Shown: piece by piece, positions 16,653 through 25,568 of the stretch
How the letters are laid out: each line of letters opens with the position of its first letter
Numbering within the stretch: the stretch's first letter is position 1
Program-made: the position numbers and the translations under genes
Notes under the pieces: model-generated
The model's input: the letters and a program-made list of their open reading frames with translations, nothing else
What the model was told of the DNA's origin: nothing
Database searches by the model: none
Assembly: GCF_017976235.1 (NCBI RefSeq)
Contig: NZ_JACVHC010000001.1
Coordinates: forward strand, 62,001-126,000
Direction of reading: 5' to 3'
Source: Pseudomonas anatoliensis
GTDB taxonomy: Bacteria; Pseudomonadota; Gammaproteobacteria; Pseudomonadales; Pseudomonadaceae
DNA: 64,000 bases

Positions 16653-19062
16653 TGTGGGAGCTTGCCAGCGATGGCGGCGGCACATTCAGCACTGATGTTG
16701 ACTGACTGACCTACCGCAATCTGGCAATCCATCCCCACAGGGTCTCGCCGCGGCCCCAAACTCGGATCCACCACAAATCCCTGTAGGAGCTGCGGAACGC
16801 TGCGATCTTTTGATCCTGATCTTTACGATCAAAAGATCGCAGCCTCGTTTCACTCGACAGCTCCTACAGGGTCAGATGTCACCCACCAAATCCCTTCCCA
16901 CCCTATTTCCCCTGTAGGAGTGAGCCTGCTCGCGATAGCGTCAGATCAGCCGACATCAGTCGCCTGACCCACCGCCATCGCGAGCAGGCTCACTCCTACA
17001 TGGGTTCTGTGCCCGACCACGAAACCTCAGGCACACCGAGATTTTGTGGGAGCTGGCTTGCCAGCGATGGCGGCGGCACATTCAGCACTGATGTTGACTG
17101 ACTGACCTACCGCAATCTGGCAAGCCATCCCCACAGGGTCATTCGCCGCAGCCCCAAATTCGGATCCACCACAAATCCCTGTAGGAGCTGCGGAACGCTG
17201 CGATCTTTTGATCCTGATCTTTACGATCAAAAGATCGCAGCCTCGTTTTACTCGACAGCTCCTACAGGATCAGATGTCACCCACCAAATCCCGTCCCGCC
17301 ATATTTCCCCTGTAGGAGTGAGCCTGCTCGCAATAGCGTCAGACCAGCCGATATCAGTCGCCTGACCCACCGCTATCGCGAGCAGGCTCACTCCTACATG
17401 GGTTCTGTGCCCGACCACGAAACCTCAGGCACACCGAGATTTTGTGGGGGCTGGCTTGCCAGCGATGGCGGCGGCACATTCAGCACTGATGTTGACTGAC
17501 CTACCGCAATCGCTGGCAAGCCATCCCCACAGGGTCATTCGCCGCAGCCCCAGATTCGGATCCACCACAAATCCCCTGTAGGAGCTGCGGAACGCTACGA
17601 TCTTTTGATCCTGATCTTTACGATCAAAAGATCGCAGCCTCGTTTCACTCGACAGCTCCTACAGGATCAGATGTCCCCCACCAAATCCCGTCCCACCTAT
17701 TTCCCCTGTAGGAGTGAGCCTGCTCGCGATAGCGTCAGATCAGCCGACGACCCACCGCCATCGCGAGCAGGCTCACTCCTACATGGGTTCTGTGCCCGAC
17801 CACGAAACCTCAGGCACACCGAGATTTTGTGGGAGCTGGCTTGCCAGCGATGGCGGCGGCACATTCAGCACTGATGTTGACTGACCTACCGCAATCGCTG
17901 GCAAGCCATCCCCACAGGGTCATTCGCCGCAGCCCCAAATTCGGATCCACCACAAATCCCCTGTAGGAGCTGCGGAACGCTGCGATCTTTTGATCCTGAT
18001 CTTTACGATCAAAAGATCGCAGCCTCGTTTCACTCGACAGCTCCTACAGGATCAGATGTCACCCACCAAATCCCGTCCCGCCATATTTCCCCTGTAGGAG
18101 TGAGCCTGCTCGCAATAGCGTCAGACCAGCCGATATCAGTCGCCTGACCCACCGCTATCGCGAGCAGGCTCACTCCTACATGGGTTCTGTGCCCGACCAC
18201 GAAACCTCAGGCACACCGAGATTTTGTGGGGGCTGGCTTGCCAGCGATGGCGGCGGCACATTCAGCACTGATGTTGACTGACCTACCGCAATCGCTGGCA
18301 AGCCATCCCCACAGGGTCATTCGCCGCAGCCCCAGATTCGGATCCACCACAAATCCCCTGTAGGAGCTGCGGAACGCTGCGATCTTTTGATCCTGATCTT
18401 TACGATCAAAAGATCGCAGCCTCGTTTCACTCGACAGCTCCTACAGGATCAGATGTCCCCCACCAAATCCCGTCCCACCTATTTCCCCTGTAGGAGTGAG
18501 CCTGCTCGCGATAGCGTCAGATCAGCCGACGACCCACCGCCATCGCGAGCAGGCTCACTCCTACATGGGTTCTGTGCCCGACCACGAAACCTCAGGCACA
18601 CCGAGATTTTGTGGGAGCTGGCTTGCCAGCGATGACAGCGGCACATTCAGCACTGATGTTGACTGACCTACCGCAATCGCTGGCAAGCCATCCCCACAGG
18701 GTCATTCGCCGCAGCCCCAGATTCGGATCCACCACAAATCCCCTGTAGGAGCTGCGGAACGCTGCGATCTTTTGATCCTGATCTTTACGATCAAAAGATC
18801 GCAGCCTCGTTTCACTCGACAGCTCCTACGGGGTCATATGTCACCCACCAAATCCCGTCCACCCTATTTCCCCTGTAGGAGTGAGCCTGCTCGCAATAGC
18901 GTCAGACCAGCCGATATCAGTCGCCTGACCCACCGCTATCGCGAGCAGGCTCACTCCTACATGGGTTCTGTGCCCGACCACGAAACCTCAGGCACACCGA
19001 GATTTTGTGGGAGCTGGCTTGCCAGCGATGGCGGCGGCACATTCAACGGCAATGTTGGCTGA
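16653..19062. repeat. Tandem array of six composite REP units (about 390 bp each)
   Basis: Unit starts (TGTGGG then GCTGGCTTGCC or close) lie at 16653, 17045, 17443, 17828, 18225, 18610 and a partial one at 19006. Spacings are 392, 398, 385, 397, 385 and 396. Alternate units are nearly identical, giving a higher-order period of about 782 bp. Each unit holds three inverted-repeat pairs: GGGAGCTGGCTTGCCAGCGA with its downstream complement; CTGTAGGAGCTGCGG with GATCTTTTGATC; and CTGTAGGAGTGAGCCTGCTCG with its complement. Open frames inside are copies of the repeat, not genes. Confidence 0.92.
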
Positions 19063-19080
19063 CTCCAAAATTCCAGGCAC

Positions 19081-19103
19081 AAAAAAGGGGACTTTCGTCC
19101 CCC
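19081..19103 (-). terminator. Rho-independent terminator of the WcaJ-like gene
   Basis: Read on the minus strand, GGGGAC / GTCCCC with a GAAA loop is followed by a T run. It lies about 30 bases beyond the stop codon. Confidence 0.85.
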
Positions 19104-19132
19104 TGCGGTCATGCACTGCGTAACGCCAACCT

Positions 19133-20527
19133 TCAGTAAATATCCTTCGACAACAACGTAAACGGTGTCTTCACCAGGATCTTCAGGTCCAGCCACAGCG
19201 ACCAGCTATTGATGTACTGCAGGTCAATCTCGACACGTCGCTGCATCTTGTCGATGGTATCGGTCTCACCCCGGCAGCCGCTGATTTGGGCGAGGCCGGT
19301 AATACCCGGTTTAATCCGGTGACGCGCCATGTAAGCGAGGATTTTTCCCGAGTAGAAATTGTTGTGCGCAACCGCATGTGGACGTGGGCCGACCAGCGCC
19401 ATGTGCCCTTGCAGCACGTTGAACAATTGCGGCAATTCATCCAGCGAAGTGCGGCGGATGAAGCGTCCGACAGCAGTGATGCGCGAATCGTTGCGGCTGG
19501 CCTGTTTGACCTCTTTGTCATCGTGCACGCTCATCGAGCGGAACTTCCAGACCTTGATCACCTTGCCATTCCAGCCGTGGCGATCCTGCTTGAAGAACAC
19601 CGGGCCCGGCGAGTTGATCTTCACGGCCAAGGCAATGATCGCCAGCACCGGACTCAACAGGATGATCGCCAGCAGCGCGACGCTTTTCTCCATCAGGCTT
19701 TTGCTCAGTGCAGCGGTCGGGCGGCTGGTCAGCGGGCTCTCGTTCAGGTAGATCGCCGGCAGGCCGTCCACGACTTTCACCGAATGATTGAGCAGCGTCA
19801 GGCTGTTCAGATCCGGCACCCAGACCACATCGACGTTGGCGCCGAGCAAGTCGACATACATGGCTTCGATTTTCGCCGCTTCCGACAGCGGCAGGGTGAT
19901 GTACAAACGGCGGATATCGTGGGCTTCGATCAACGCCAGCAGATCTTCCTGGGCGCCGACCACGCGAGGTGCATCCGACGTAAGCGAAGGCACCACGCCG
20001 TTACTGATCAACCCTACCAGCGGCAGGTTTTCAATTTGGCTCAGCTTCTTCGCCAGCCCCAGCGCCAGCTCACCTGTACCGACGATCAGGGTCTTGTGCT
20101 CGCTTTTACGCGAACGCTGGTAGAACTTCGAAAACGCATGTAACGGCGCGTACAACAATGCCTGGCCAAGGAAGCCGTACACCGCCCAACTGAGGATCAC
20201 CTGTCGGGAAAACAACTCATCGGCCTTGCACACAAACGCGATGAAAGCCAACGCCGCCATGGTCATGGACCAGCCCATGAACAAGCGTCCCAGCCCCGTC
20301 AGATAATTATCCCGTTTACGATAAACGCCACTGAACGTGTAAGCCGGCACTGATGCCAGTACCGCCAGCGTTGCACACATCCGGTAGTAGAACGCGACCG
20401 TGCCCGTGTGCTGTTCCGCCAATACAAACAGCAGGGCTACGATAAAGCCCTGCGCCAGCGCCCATTGTCCCCAGAAGGTAAGTCCCTTGAGGCCCGTGCT
20501 TCGATTGATACTAAGAGAAAGATCCAT
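19133..20527 (-). CDS. Undecaprenyl-phosphate hexose-1-phosphate transferase, WcaJ type
   Basis: A 464-residue initiating phosphoglycosyl transferase that loads the first sugar (probably glucose) onto undecaprenyl phosphate. Visible are four or five N-terminal membrane helices, a Rossmann-like CoA_binding_3 region (about 130-240, HKTLIVGTGELALGLAKKL), one more hydrophobic segment, and the C-terminal sugar-transferase domain with SPGPVFFKQDRHG, VWKFRSM, RRTSLDELPQLFNVLQG, LVGPRP and KPGITGLAQISG. ATG 20527 has a GGGGA site 7 bases upstream and is preferred over ATG 20551, which has none. It would use GalU product. It is separated from the other genes by the REP array, yet functionally belongs to them. 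Confidence 0.92.
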   Translation of the reverse strand: MDLSLSINRSTGLKGLTFWGQWALAQGFIVALLFVLAEQHTGTVAFYYRMCATLAVLASVPAYTFSGVYRKRDNYLTGLGRLFMGWSMTMAALAFIAFVCKADELFSRQVILSWAVYGFLGQALLYAPLHAFSKFYQRSRKSEHKTLIVGTGELALGLAKKLSQIENLPLVGLISNGVVPSLTSDAPRVVGAQEDLLALIEAHDIRRLYITLPLSEAAKIEAMYVDLLGANVDVVWVPDLNSLTLLNHSVKVVDGLPAIYLNESPLTSRPTAALSKSLMEKSVALLAIILLSPVLAIIALAVKINSPGPVFFKQDRHGWNGKVIKVWKFRSMSVHDDKEVKQASRNDSRITAVGRFIRRTSLDELPQLFNVLQGHMALVGPRPHAVAHNNFYSGKILAYMARHRIKPGITGLAQISGCRGETDTIDKMQRRVEIDLQYINSWSLWLDLKILVKTPFTLLSKDIY

Positions 20528-20914
20528 ACGATATCCCCAAAAGACGTCCATTCAGGTTTCAACAGTTGAAAGCCGAGTTGTTAGTCAGATTTATTGTTTT
20601 TGTTCTATTGAGTGTTCTGAAAGTAACAACGTCGATAGGCCGAACTGTCGTCAGTCAATAGACTAATTTATTGTCGGGAATGGTGTCTGACGAGTTCTAA
20701 CAAGATGGCACAATGCCAACTTTTTAATAATTAAATAGTCGGTTGTTAGAAAAGGTCGCAGAGGAGGGGGTGAATAGTGGTTGTTGTATTTGTTACTGTT
20801 AGACGGTGGAGGCAGGGATTTTTTTAATCAGGGAGATGGAACCAAACAGAGTGCTCTTGTTGTTTTTGTAATCGCACTGTTATCTGTTTGTGTGTTCGCA
20901 GATATCGCCTGTGT
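20528..20914. other. AT-rich region upstream of the WcaJ-like gene
   Basis: 387 bases between the WcaJ-like start and the 3' end of the first regulator. It holds four TGTTAG/CTAACA motifs (20579, 20697, 20744, 20797). It must carry the promoter of the transferase gene. No RNA gene is evident. Confidence 0.5.
20695..20751. promoter_or_regulatory. Inverted TTCTAACAA / TTGTTAGAA pair upstream of the WcaJ-like gene
   Basis: A perfect 9-bp inverted pair (20695-20703 and 20743-20751) separated by 39 bases, a spacing that would suit two regulator dimers on one DNA face or a loop. The same 9-mer recurs at 22696-22704 upstream of the second regulator. Confidence 0.45.
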
Positions 20915-21574
20915 TTACGCGACGATGTCCTGGATGAGGCAATAACCGCGATTTCTTACGGCACGGAACAGTCGCTCACCTTGGCTGGCGCTTTTGAATT
21001 TGTCTTGCAGACGACTCAGGCACATTTCCAGTCCGCGATACTGCTCCGGCTCTCGGCCGATGCTCAGGATCAAGTCATCTCTACTGACAACCCGCTCTTC
21101 GTGATTGAGCATTTTTCTAACCAGTGCAGTTTCCAGCCCGGTAAGACTGATCTCGACATCGTTTTTGACCAATGCGCCTTGATCATTATCCAGATGCCAG
21201 GTTTCGGTACACGGCGTGACGTCTTCTACACCAGCAGACAGTTTGCCGGATTCGCCGGTTATGGCCGGGGCGCTGCGAAAGGGATTGCTTGATTGTGCTG
21301 CCCGCCACTCGGATTCGAGTGTCGCCAATATACGCTGGGTGTCATGTTCAATCGTGCGGGCAACGTGCTTTCGGGTGCCGCTTGGGTAAGTGAACTCCAT
21401 CAACATGGGAGCGGAAGAGGGCGAAGTAGCACCTTCAATAAACATTTGTGCCTGAGACGTGCCCAGTGAATTGAAGCGCTCGCTGGACAGGATGTTCTCG
21501 AGTTCACGTTGCGACGCTGTACTGTTGGTCACGACAACAAAATATTTTCTGGGGAGGGTTGTACTAGTTTCCAT
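20915..21574 (-). CDS. Winged-helix (OmpR/CadC-type) DNA-binding regulator without receiver domain
   Basis: A 219-residue protein. The C-terminal 75 residues (LTGLETALVRKMLNHEERVV...RLFRAVRNRGYCLI) fit a Trans_reg_C winged helix, with the recognition-helix region EQYRGLEMCLSRLQDKF and the wing ending in R-N-R-G-Y-C-L. The N-terminal 140 residues resemble no receiver domain and are not recognised. The start at ATG 21574 has a strong AAGGAGAG site. It is transcribed with or near the next regulator and between the polysaccharide genes and host genes, so it probably controls this locus. Confidence 0.7.
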   Translation of the reverse strand: METSTTLPRKYFVVVTNSTASQRELENILSSERFNSLGTSQAQMFIEGATSPSSAPMLMEFTYPSGTRKHVARTIEHDTQRILATLESEWRAAQSSNPFRSAPAITGESGKLSAGVEDVTPCTETWHLDNDQGALVKNDVEISLTGLETALVRKMLNHEERVVSRDDLILSIGREPEQYRGLEMCLSRLQDKFKSASQGERLFRAVRNRGYCLIQDIVA

Positions 21575-21846
21575 GTCTCTCTCCTTAACTGCGCACCAAA
21601 ATTGGTTAAAAGGTAAATCGGCAGGCGAGCAATGACTTCCTTGGAAGTAATCGACAGGCAGGGTCTGGGCCCGAAATTGGCCCTCGATAAGTTCCACTCG
21701 TTCTGCTGCTATGTTGTTGAGTTTATTGTTATATTGTTGCGCTCATTCGATCGCTTTTTTATAGGTTGGCGTGAAGTGAAACAAGAGATATATCGTTGCA
21801 TCAGACGATCCTTCGTGAGTATGCAAAAGGGATGGCTGCCCGAGAC

Positions 21847-22587
21847 TCAGGCAGTCGATATCAGGCCCCGCATCAGGCGATAGCCATAGCCGCGGATGCT
21901 CTGAATCGCGTTTGTACCATACACGTCCTTGATTTTTCCACGCAAGCGACTGATGGACTTCTCCAGCGCACGAGGATCGTAGAAATTGGGATTGAGCCCC
22001 ATGATGTTGGCGATTTCATCATGGCTGAGAATGTGATTATTGCTTTGCGCAAACGCTTCAAGGATTTTCATCTCGGCAAACGAGATGTCCAGCCTTTTGT
22101 TAGTGCTCAGCAGACAGATCCGAGTCGGATCAAGAGTCAGATTGATGTCTCTTTGCCATTCTTCACTGCTGAAGAACTCTCCCAGCGACTCGGCGCCGTC
22201 ATCGGAGAGGGTATTGAGTTTGATACAGAAGTCGGCACCGGCAAGGAAGTATTTGATCTTGTTGAAAGCGCCGCGACCTGTGATTACTGCACAAATGAGC
22301 GGTTTCAAGTTGTCGTTGCGCAGGTTTTCGACCAGCGCAAGATTGTCTTCGAGTGCTTGTGGGCTGTCGATGACAATGAAGATTGCTCGATACAAGGCAG
22401 AATCTTCATTCTGCATATAGGCATCAGTGTACGAGTTGGCTTCAAGCGCCATATCGGTTCGCACAAGCTTTGTGAGTAGCGCACTAAAATGTTCCGCCAC
22501 GCCACGGGTTCGACCCAGAGTGAGTACACCTGGTACGTCGATTGTCGGGCGCGGACTTCTAGTCGCCAAGTTCCCTGAGAGCATCAT
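21847..22587 (-). CDS. Atypical response regulator: pseudo-receiver plus winged helix
   Basis: About 246 residues from the preferred ATG 22587. The ribosome-binding site is weak, and ATG 22584 or an upstream TTG at 22704 are alternatives. The first half looks like a receiver fold: the strand AIFIVIDSPQ ends in a possible phospho-Asp and GADFCIKLN matches the conserved GADxxxxK strand, but the acidic pair near the N-terminus is not seen. The C-terminal half is a winged helix (ISFAEMKILEAFAQSNNHILS...RALEKSISRLRGKI...IQSIRGYGYRL). Phosphorylation-independent control is plausible. No sensor kinase is nearby. A TTCTAACAA motif overlaps the alternative TTG start. Confidence 0.65.
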   Translation of the reverse strand: MMLSGNLATRSPRPTIDVPGVLTLGRTRGVAEHFSALLTKLVRTDMALEANSYTDAYMQNEDSALYRAIFIVIDSPQALEDNLALVENLRNDNLKPLICAVITGRGAFNKIKYFLAGADFCIKLNTLSDDGAESLGEFFSSEEWQRDINLTLDPTRICLLSTNKRLDISFAEMKILEAFAQSNNHILSHDEIANIMGLNPNFYDPRALEKSISRLRGKIKDVYGTNAIQSIRGYGYRLMRGLISTA

Positions 22588-22695
22588 GCATTGACTCGAA
22601 ATTAGGTGCTGACATCGGGATGTTAAAGCACCGGTTCTCATCTGTGACTGACAATTGGTAACATTTACGCCGTTTTTAGACGTGGCTCCCGAGTT

Positions 22696-22704
22696 TTCTA
22701 ACAA
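22696..22704. promoter_or_regulatory. TTCTAACAA motif upstream of the second regulator
   Basis: Identical to one arm of the inverted pair at 20695-20751. It lies 109 bases upstream of the preferred start and is compatible with autoregulation. Confidence 0.35.
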
Positions 22705-22997
22705 TAAATAAGCTTTTCAAGCTTTTAGTTGATTTTCTCGGGATCGTGAACTAGTGAGTTAGTGGTGGCAATATGAAATTGTGCCACTATTTTGAACTCA
22801 TGGCGACATCTTTGTTTATGTCCATTGGCCACTGTATGGCCACCCGCTGATAATGTGAGGTAGATCACATTTTATTGACGCAATGAAATTTTTCCTACTA
22901 AGTGCCTAAATAATTTCACATTAGTTCGTACACGGACGTTTATTAACATGGCTTGAGTGTGTCTTTTGATAAGACGTAATCTCCTTTGCTGACAAGA

Positions 22998-23080
22998 GCA
23001 AAAGATCGCAGCCTTCGGCAGCTCCTACAGGTTAATGCTTTCCAAATGTAGGCGCTGCCGAAGGCTGCGATCTTTTGATC
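22998..23080. repeat. REP-type inverted repeat
   Basis: CAAAAGATCGCAGCCTTCGG...GCTCCTACAG is followed by its near-complement ending GGCTGCGATCTTTTGATC. The same family as 8123-8204, in inside-out orientation, upstream of uppP. Confidence 0.85.
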
Positions 23081-23156
23081 TTTGTATTATTTCAGATACT
23101 CAATCCCTGAGTGTTATCGACCATTCGCTCACCAAGAGCGCTCTGACGGAGGATTA

Positions 23157-23990
23157 ATGGATTTCTGGACCTTTTTCCAGGTGTTGATTTTGGGTGCAGT
23201 AGAAGGCCTCACCGAGTTCTTGCCGATCTCTAGTACTGGTCACCAGATTATCGTTGCCGACTTGTTGGAGTTCGGTGGTGAACGCGCCATGGCGTTCAAC
23301 ATCATTATTCAACTGGGTGCCATTCTTGCCGTCGTCTGGGAATTCCGGCCGAAGATCTTCGAAATCGTCAAAGGCCTGCCGACCGAGCGCAACGCTCAGC
23401 GTTTCACCCTCAACCTGTTGATCGCCTTTCTGCCGGCCGTGGTTCTGGGTGTGCTTTTCGCTGACATCATTCATCACTACCTGTTTAACCCGATCACAGT
23501 CGCCGTCGCTTTGGTTGTCGGCGGTATCGTGATGTTGTGGGCCGAACAGCGCAGCCACGTGATTCGCGTCGAGCATGTCGATGACATGCGCTGGTCTGAC
23601 GCGCTTAAGGTAGGTTTCGTACAGTGCCTGGCGATGATTCCCGGCACATCGCGTTCCGGATCTACCATCATCGGTGGCCTGCTGTTCGGCCTGTCGCGCA
23701 AAGCAGCCACAGAGTTCTCCTTCTTTCTGGCCATGCCGACCATGGTCGGCGCTGCGGTGTACTCAGGCTACAAATACCGCGACCTGTTCCAGCAAAGCGA
23801 CCTGCCGGTCTTCGCCTTGGGCTTCGTCACCGCATTCATCTTCGCCATGATCGCCGTGCGCGGCTTGCTCAAGTTCATCGCTAACCACAGCTATGCCGCG
23901 TTCGCCTGGTATCGGATCGCGTTTGGCTTGTTGATTCTGGCCACGTGGGTGTTTGGCTGGGTGAACTGGACGGCGGCTGCGGCGAGCTGA
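23157..23990 (+). CDS. uppP: Undecaprenyl-diphosphate phosphatase
   Basis: A 277-residue integral membrane phosphatase that recycles undecaprenyl pyrophosphate released by peptidoglycan and polysaccharide polymerisation. The BacA-family motifs are present: [14 protein letters not shown] (catalytic Glu/Ser/His region) and [11 protein letters not shown]. About eight membrane helices are visible. ATG 23157 follows a GGAGG site. An upstream in-frame extension to 23082 adds no conserved sequence. It probably belongs to the host backbone. It confers bacitracin tolerance in other bacteria when abundant. Confidence 0.95.
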   Translation: MDFWTFFQVLILGAVEGLTEFLPISSTGHQIIVADLLEFGGERAMAFNIIIQLGAILAVVWEFRPKIFEIVKGLPTERNAQRFTLNLLIAFLPAVVLGVLFADIIHHYLFNPITVAVALVVGGIVMLWAEQRSHVIRVEHVDDMRWSDALKVGFVQCLAMIPGTSRSGSTIIGGLLFGLSRKAATEFSFFLAMPTMVGAAVYSGYKYRDLFQQSDLPVFALGFVTAFIFAMIAVRGLLKFIANHSYAAFAWYRIAFGLLILATWVFGWVNWTAAAAS

Positions 23991-24371
23991 TTACTGGCTG
24001 CTGATCAGCGCGGCGACGGCGAGGTCGTTTAACTCGCTGTCGGGGGATTCCTGACGAAAACGCTGCAAGGCGGAGGTGAAATACGCGGCTTGCAGCATGC
24101 CGTCGCTGGCGAGGTAATAGCGCGACGCTTCAACTTCCTCTACCGAATAAACACGTTTTTTCAGTCCGGACATGTCCGACATCCCATCGACCGTGATCAT
24201 CGTCGTCGTGAAAACCAGAAAGCCAGACATTTGGGTTGATTCAAAAGGGCCATCTTCCCCATCACCGCACCCTTTCAAAAAATCGCAACTGGCGCAGGCG
24301 GTGGCAGGGACGGTAAGGAGTAAAGCGAGGAGGGTGAATCGCTTGAATAAAACACGGCTAAACGCGGGCAT
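23991..24371 (-). CDS. DUF2388-family exported protein
   Basis: A 126-residue protein with a hydrophobic N-terminal export signal (FTLLALLLTVPATACA), then a small domain with FTTTMITVD, ASRYYLASDG and ALQRFRQESPDSELNDLAVAAL. This resembles the DUF2388 proteins often found in several copies in Pseudomonas. Function is unknown. The start is uncertain; ATG 24371 has an AGGATG sequence about 12 bases upstream. It converges on uppP with no gap, so the two share the inter-stop junction. Confidence 0.6.
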   Translation of the reverse strand: MPAFSRVLFKRFTLLALLLTVPATACASCDFLKGCGDGEDGPFESTQMSGFLVFTTTMITVDGMSDMSGLKKRVYSVEEVEASRYYLASDGMLQAAYFTSALQRFRQESPDSELNDLAVAALISSQ

Positions 24372-24446
24372 AAACAAAAGACATCCTGTCAGTACAACAA
24401 AACTTCGGGCAACGCTCATTCGTTGCCCGCACATTCAACGCGTCGA

Positions 24447-25466
24447 TCAACGACCCGCCAACAACTCCGCGGCCTGATCCAGCAACGCCAACGGATCCTT
24501 GGCCTTGTGGATATCCACCGACAACAACTGCCGAAACTTGCGCGCCCCCGGGAATCCGGTGCCCAAGCCCAACACATGCCGCGTGATGTGATGCATCGAC
24601 CCACCGGCCAGCAAATGCTCGGCTATATAAGGTCGCAACTGCGCCAACGCTTCCGCGCGGCTGATCACCGGCGCCGAACTGCCGAACAACTGCTGATCCA
24701 CCTCCGCCAGCAGATACGGATTGTGATAAGCCTCACGCCCCAGCATCACCCCGTCAAAGGTCTGCAAATGCTCATGGCAGGCCTCCATCGTCTTGATCCC
24801 GCCGTTCAGCACAATCTCCAACTCCGGAAAATCCGCCTTCAACCGCGCCGCCACGTCATAACGCAACGGCGGAATATCGCGATTCTCCTTCGGCGACAAC
24901 CCCTCCAGAATCGCAATCCGCGCATGCACGGTAAAACTCGTACACCCTGCATCCCGCACCGTCCCGACGAAATCACACAGCTCCTCGTAACTGTCCCGCC
25001 CATTAATCCCGATCCGATGCTTCACCGTCACCGGAATCGACACCGCATCGCGCATCGCCTTCACACAATCCGCCACCAACTGCGGATGACCCATCAGGCA
25101 CGCGCCGATCATGTTGTTCTGCACACGATCGCTCGGGCAACCGACGTTAAGATTCACCTCGTCGTAACCGTGCTCCTGGGCCATGCGGGCGCAGGCGGCC
25201 AGATCGAGTGGGACGCTACCGCCTAACTGCAACGCCAAGGGGTGCTCGGCTTCGTTGTGACGGAGGAAGCGTTCGTGATCGCCGTTTAGGAGCGCGCCGG
25301 TGGTGACCATTTCGGTGTAGAGGAGGGCGTTCTTCGACAGGATGCGTAGGAAGTATCTGCAATGCCTGTCAGTCCAATCCATCATCGGGGCCACACTGAA
25401 GCGGCGAGACGGCTCGGAACGGGGGTGGTTAGTGTTTACGGGCGCTTCGGGTTTTTCGAAATTCAT
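24447..25466 (-). CDS. dusA: tRNA-dihydrouridine synthase A
   Basis: A 339-residue flavin enzyme that reduces uridine in the tRNA D-loop (positions 20/20a in E. coli DusA). It shows FSVAPMMDWTDRHCRYFLR at the N-terminus, LNVGCPSDRVQNN with the catalytic cysteine, and VKHRIGI. The 28 residues before MMDW (MNFEKPEAPVNTNHP...) are longer and less conserved than I expect for Pseudomonas DusA. Because an integrase gene begins 103 bases beyond the start codon, the extreme 5' end and promoter may be supplied by the prophage. A TATAAA on the minus strand near 25480 could serve as a -10 box. Confidence 0.93.
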   Translation of the reverse strand: MNFEKPEAPVNTNHPRSEPSRRFSVAPMMDWTDRHCRYFLRILSKNALLYTEMVTTGALLNGDHERFLRHNEAEHPLALQLGGSVPLDLAACARMAQEHGYDEVNLNVGCPSDRVQNNMIGACLMGHPQLVADCVKAMRDAVSIPVTVKHRIGINGRDSYEELCDFVGTVRDAGCTSFTVHARIAILEGLSPKENRDIPPLRYDVAARLKADFPELEIVLNGGIKTMEACHEHLQTFDGVMLGREAYHNPYLLAEVDQQLFGSSAPVISRAEALAQLRPYIAEHLLAGGSMHHITRHVLGLGTGFPGARKFRQLLSVDIHKAKDPLALLDQAAELLAGR

Positions 25467-25523
25467 TGATACTGATCTTTTATACAGCGGTTTTTACCCA
25501 TTTTTCCTTGTTTTCTGAAGTCG

Positions 25524-25563
25524 GTTGCTACATTGTAGCAAGCGAAATCGGCAATGTAGCAAC
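25524..25563. promoter_or_regulatory. Inverted repeat GTTGCTACATTG / CAATGTAGCAAC before the integrase
   Basis: Perfect 12-bp arms at 25524-25535 and 25552-25563 with a 16-base spacer. A third TGTAGCAA copy lies inside (25534-25541). The repeat ends 5 bases before the integrase ATG. It may be an integrase or excisionase arm site, or an operator that silences the integrase. It is not a terminator, as no T run follows. Confidence 0.6.
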
Positions 25564-25568
25564 TGGAA

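Larger units (their letters stand above)
22588..23156. other. AT-rich intergenic region between regulator and uppP
   Basis: 569 bases marking the switch from the polysaccharide locus to host genes. It contains the TTCTAACAA motif (22696-22704), an AT-rich central part and a REP hairpin (22998-23080). No gene is supported. Confidence 0.5.

Noticed and set aside
17605..18635. Two near-identical 80-90 codon frames inside the repeat array (17605-17874, 18387-18635)
   Set aside because: They are copies of the REP unit. Their identity comes from the tandem repeat, not from coding constraint.
16653..19062. Possible CRISPR array
   Set aside because: Units are about 390 bp with internal inverted repeats. 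There are no 25-40 bp repeat/spacer structures and no cas genes.
20700..20720. TGGCACAATGCC as a sigma-54 promoter
   Set aside because: TGGCAC is present, but the second element (TTGC at the right spacing) is not.
24423..25226. 267-codon plus-strand frame
   Set aside because: Antisense to dusA.
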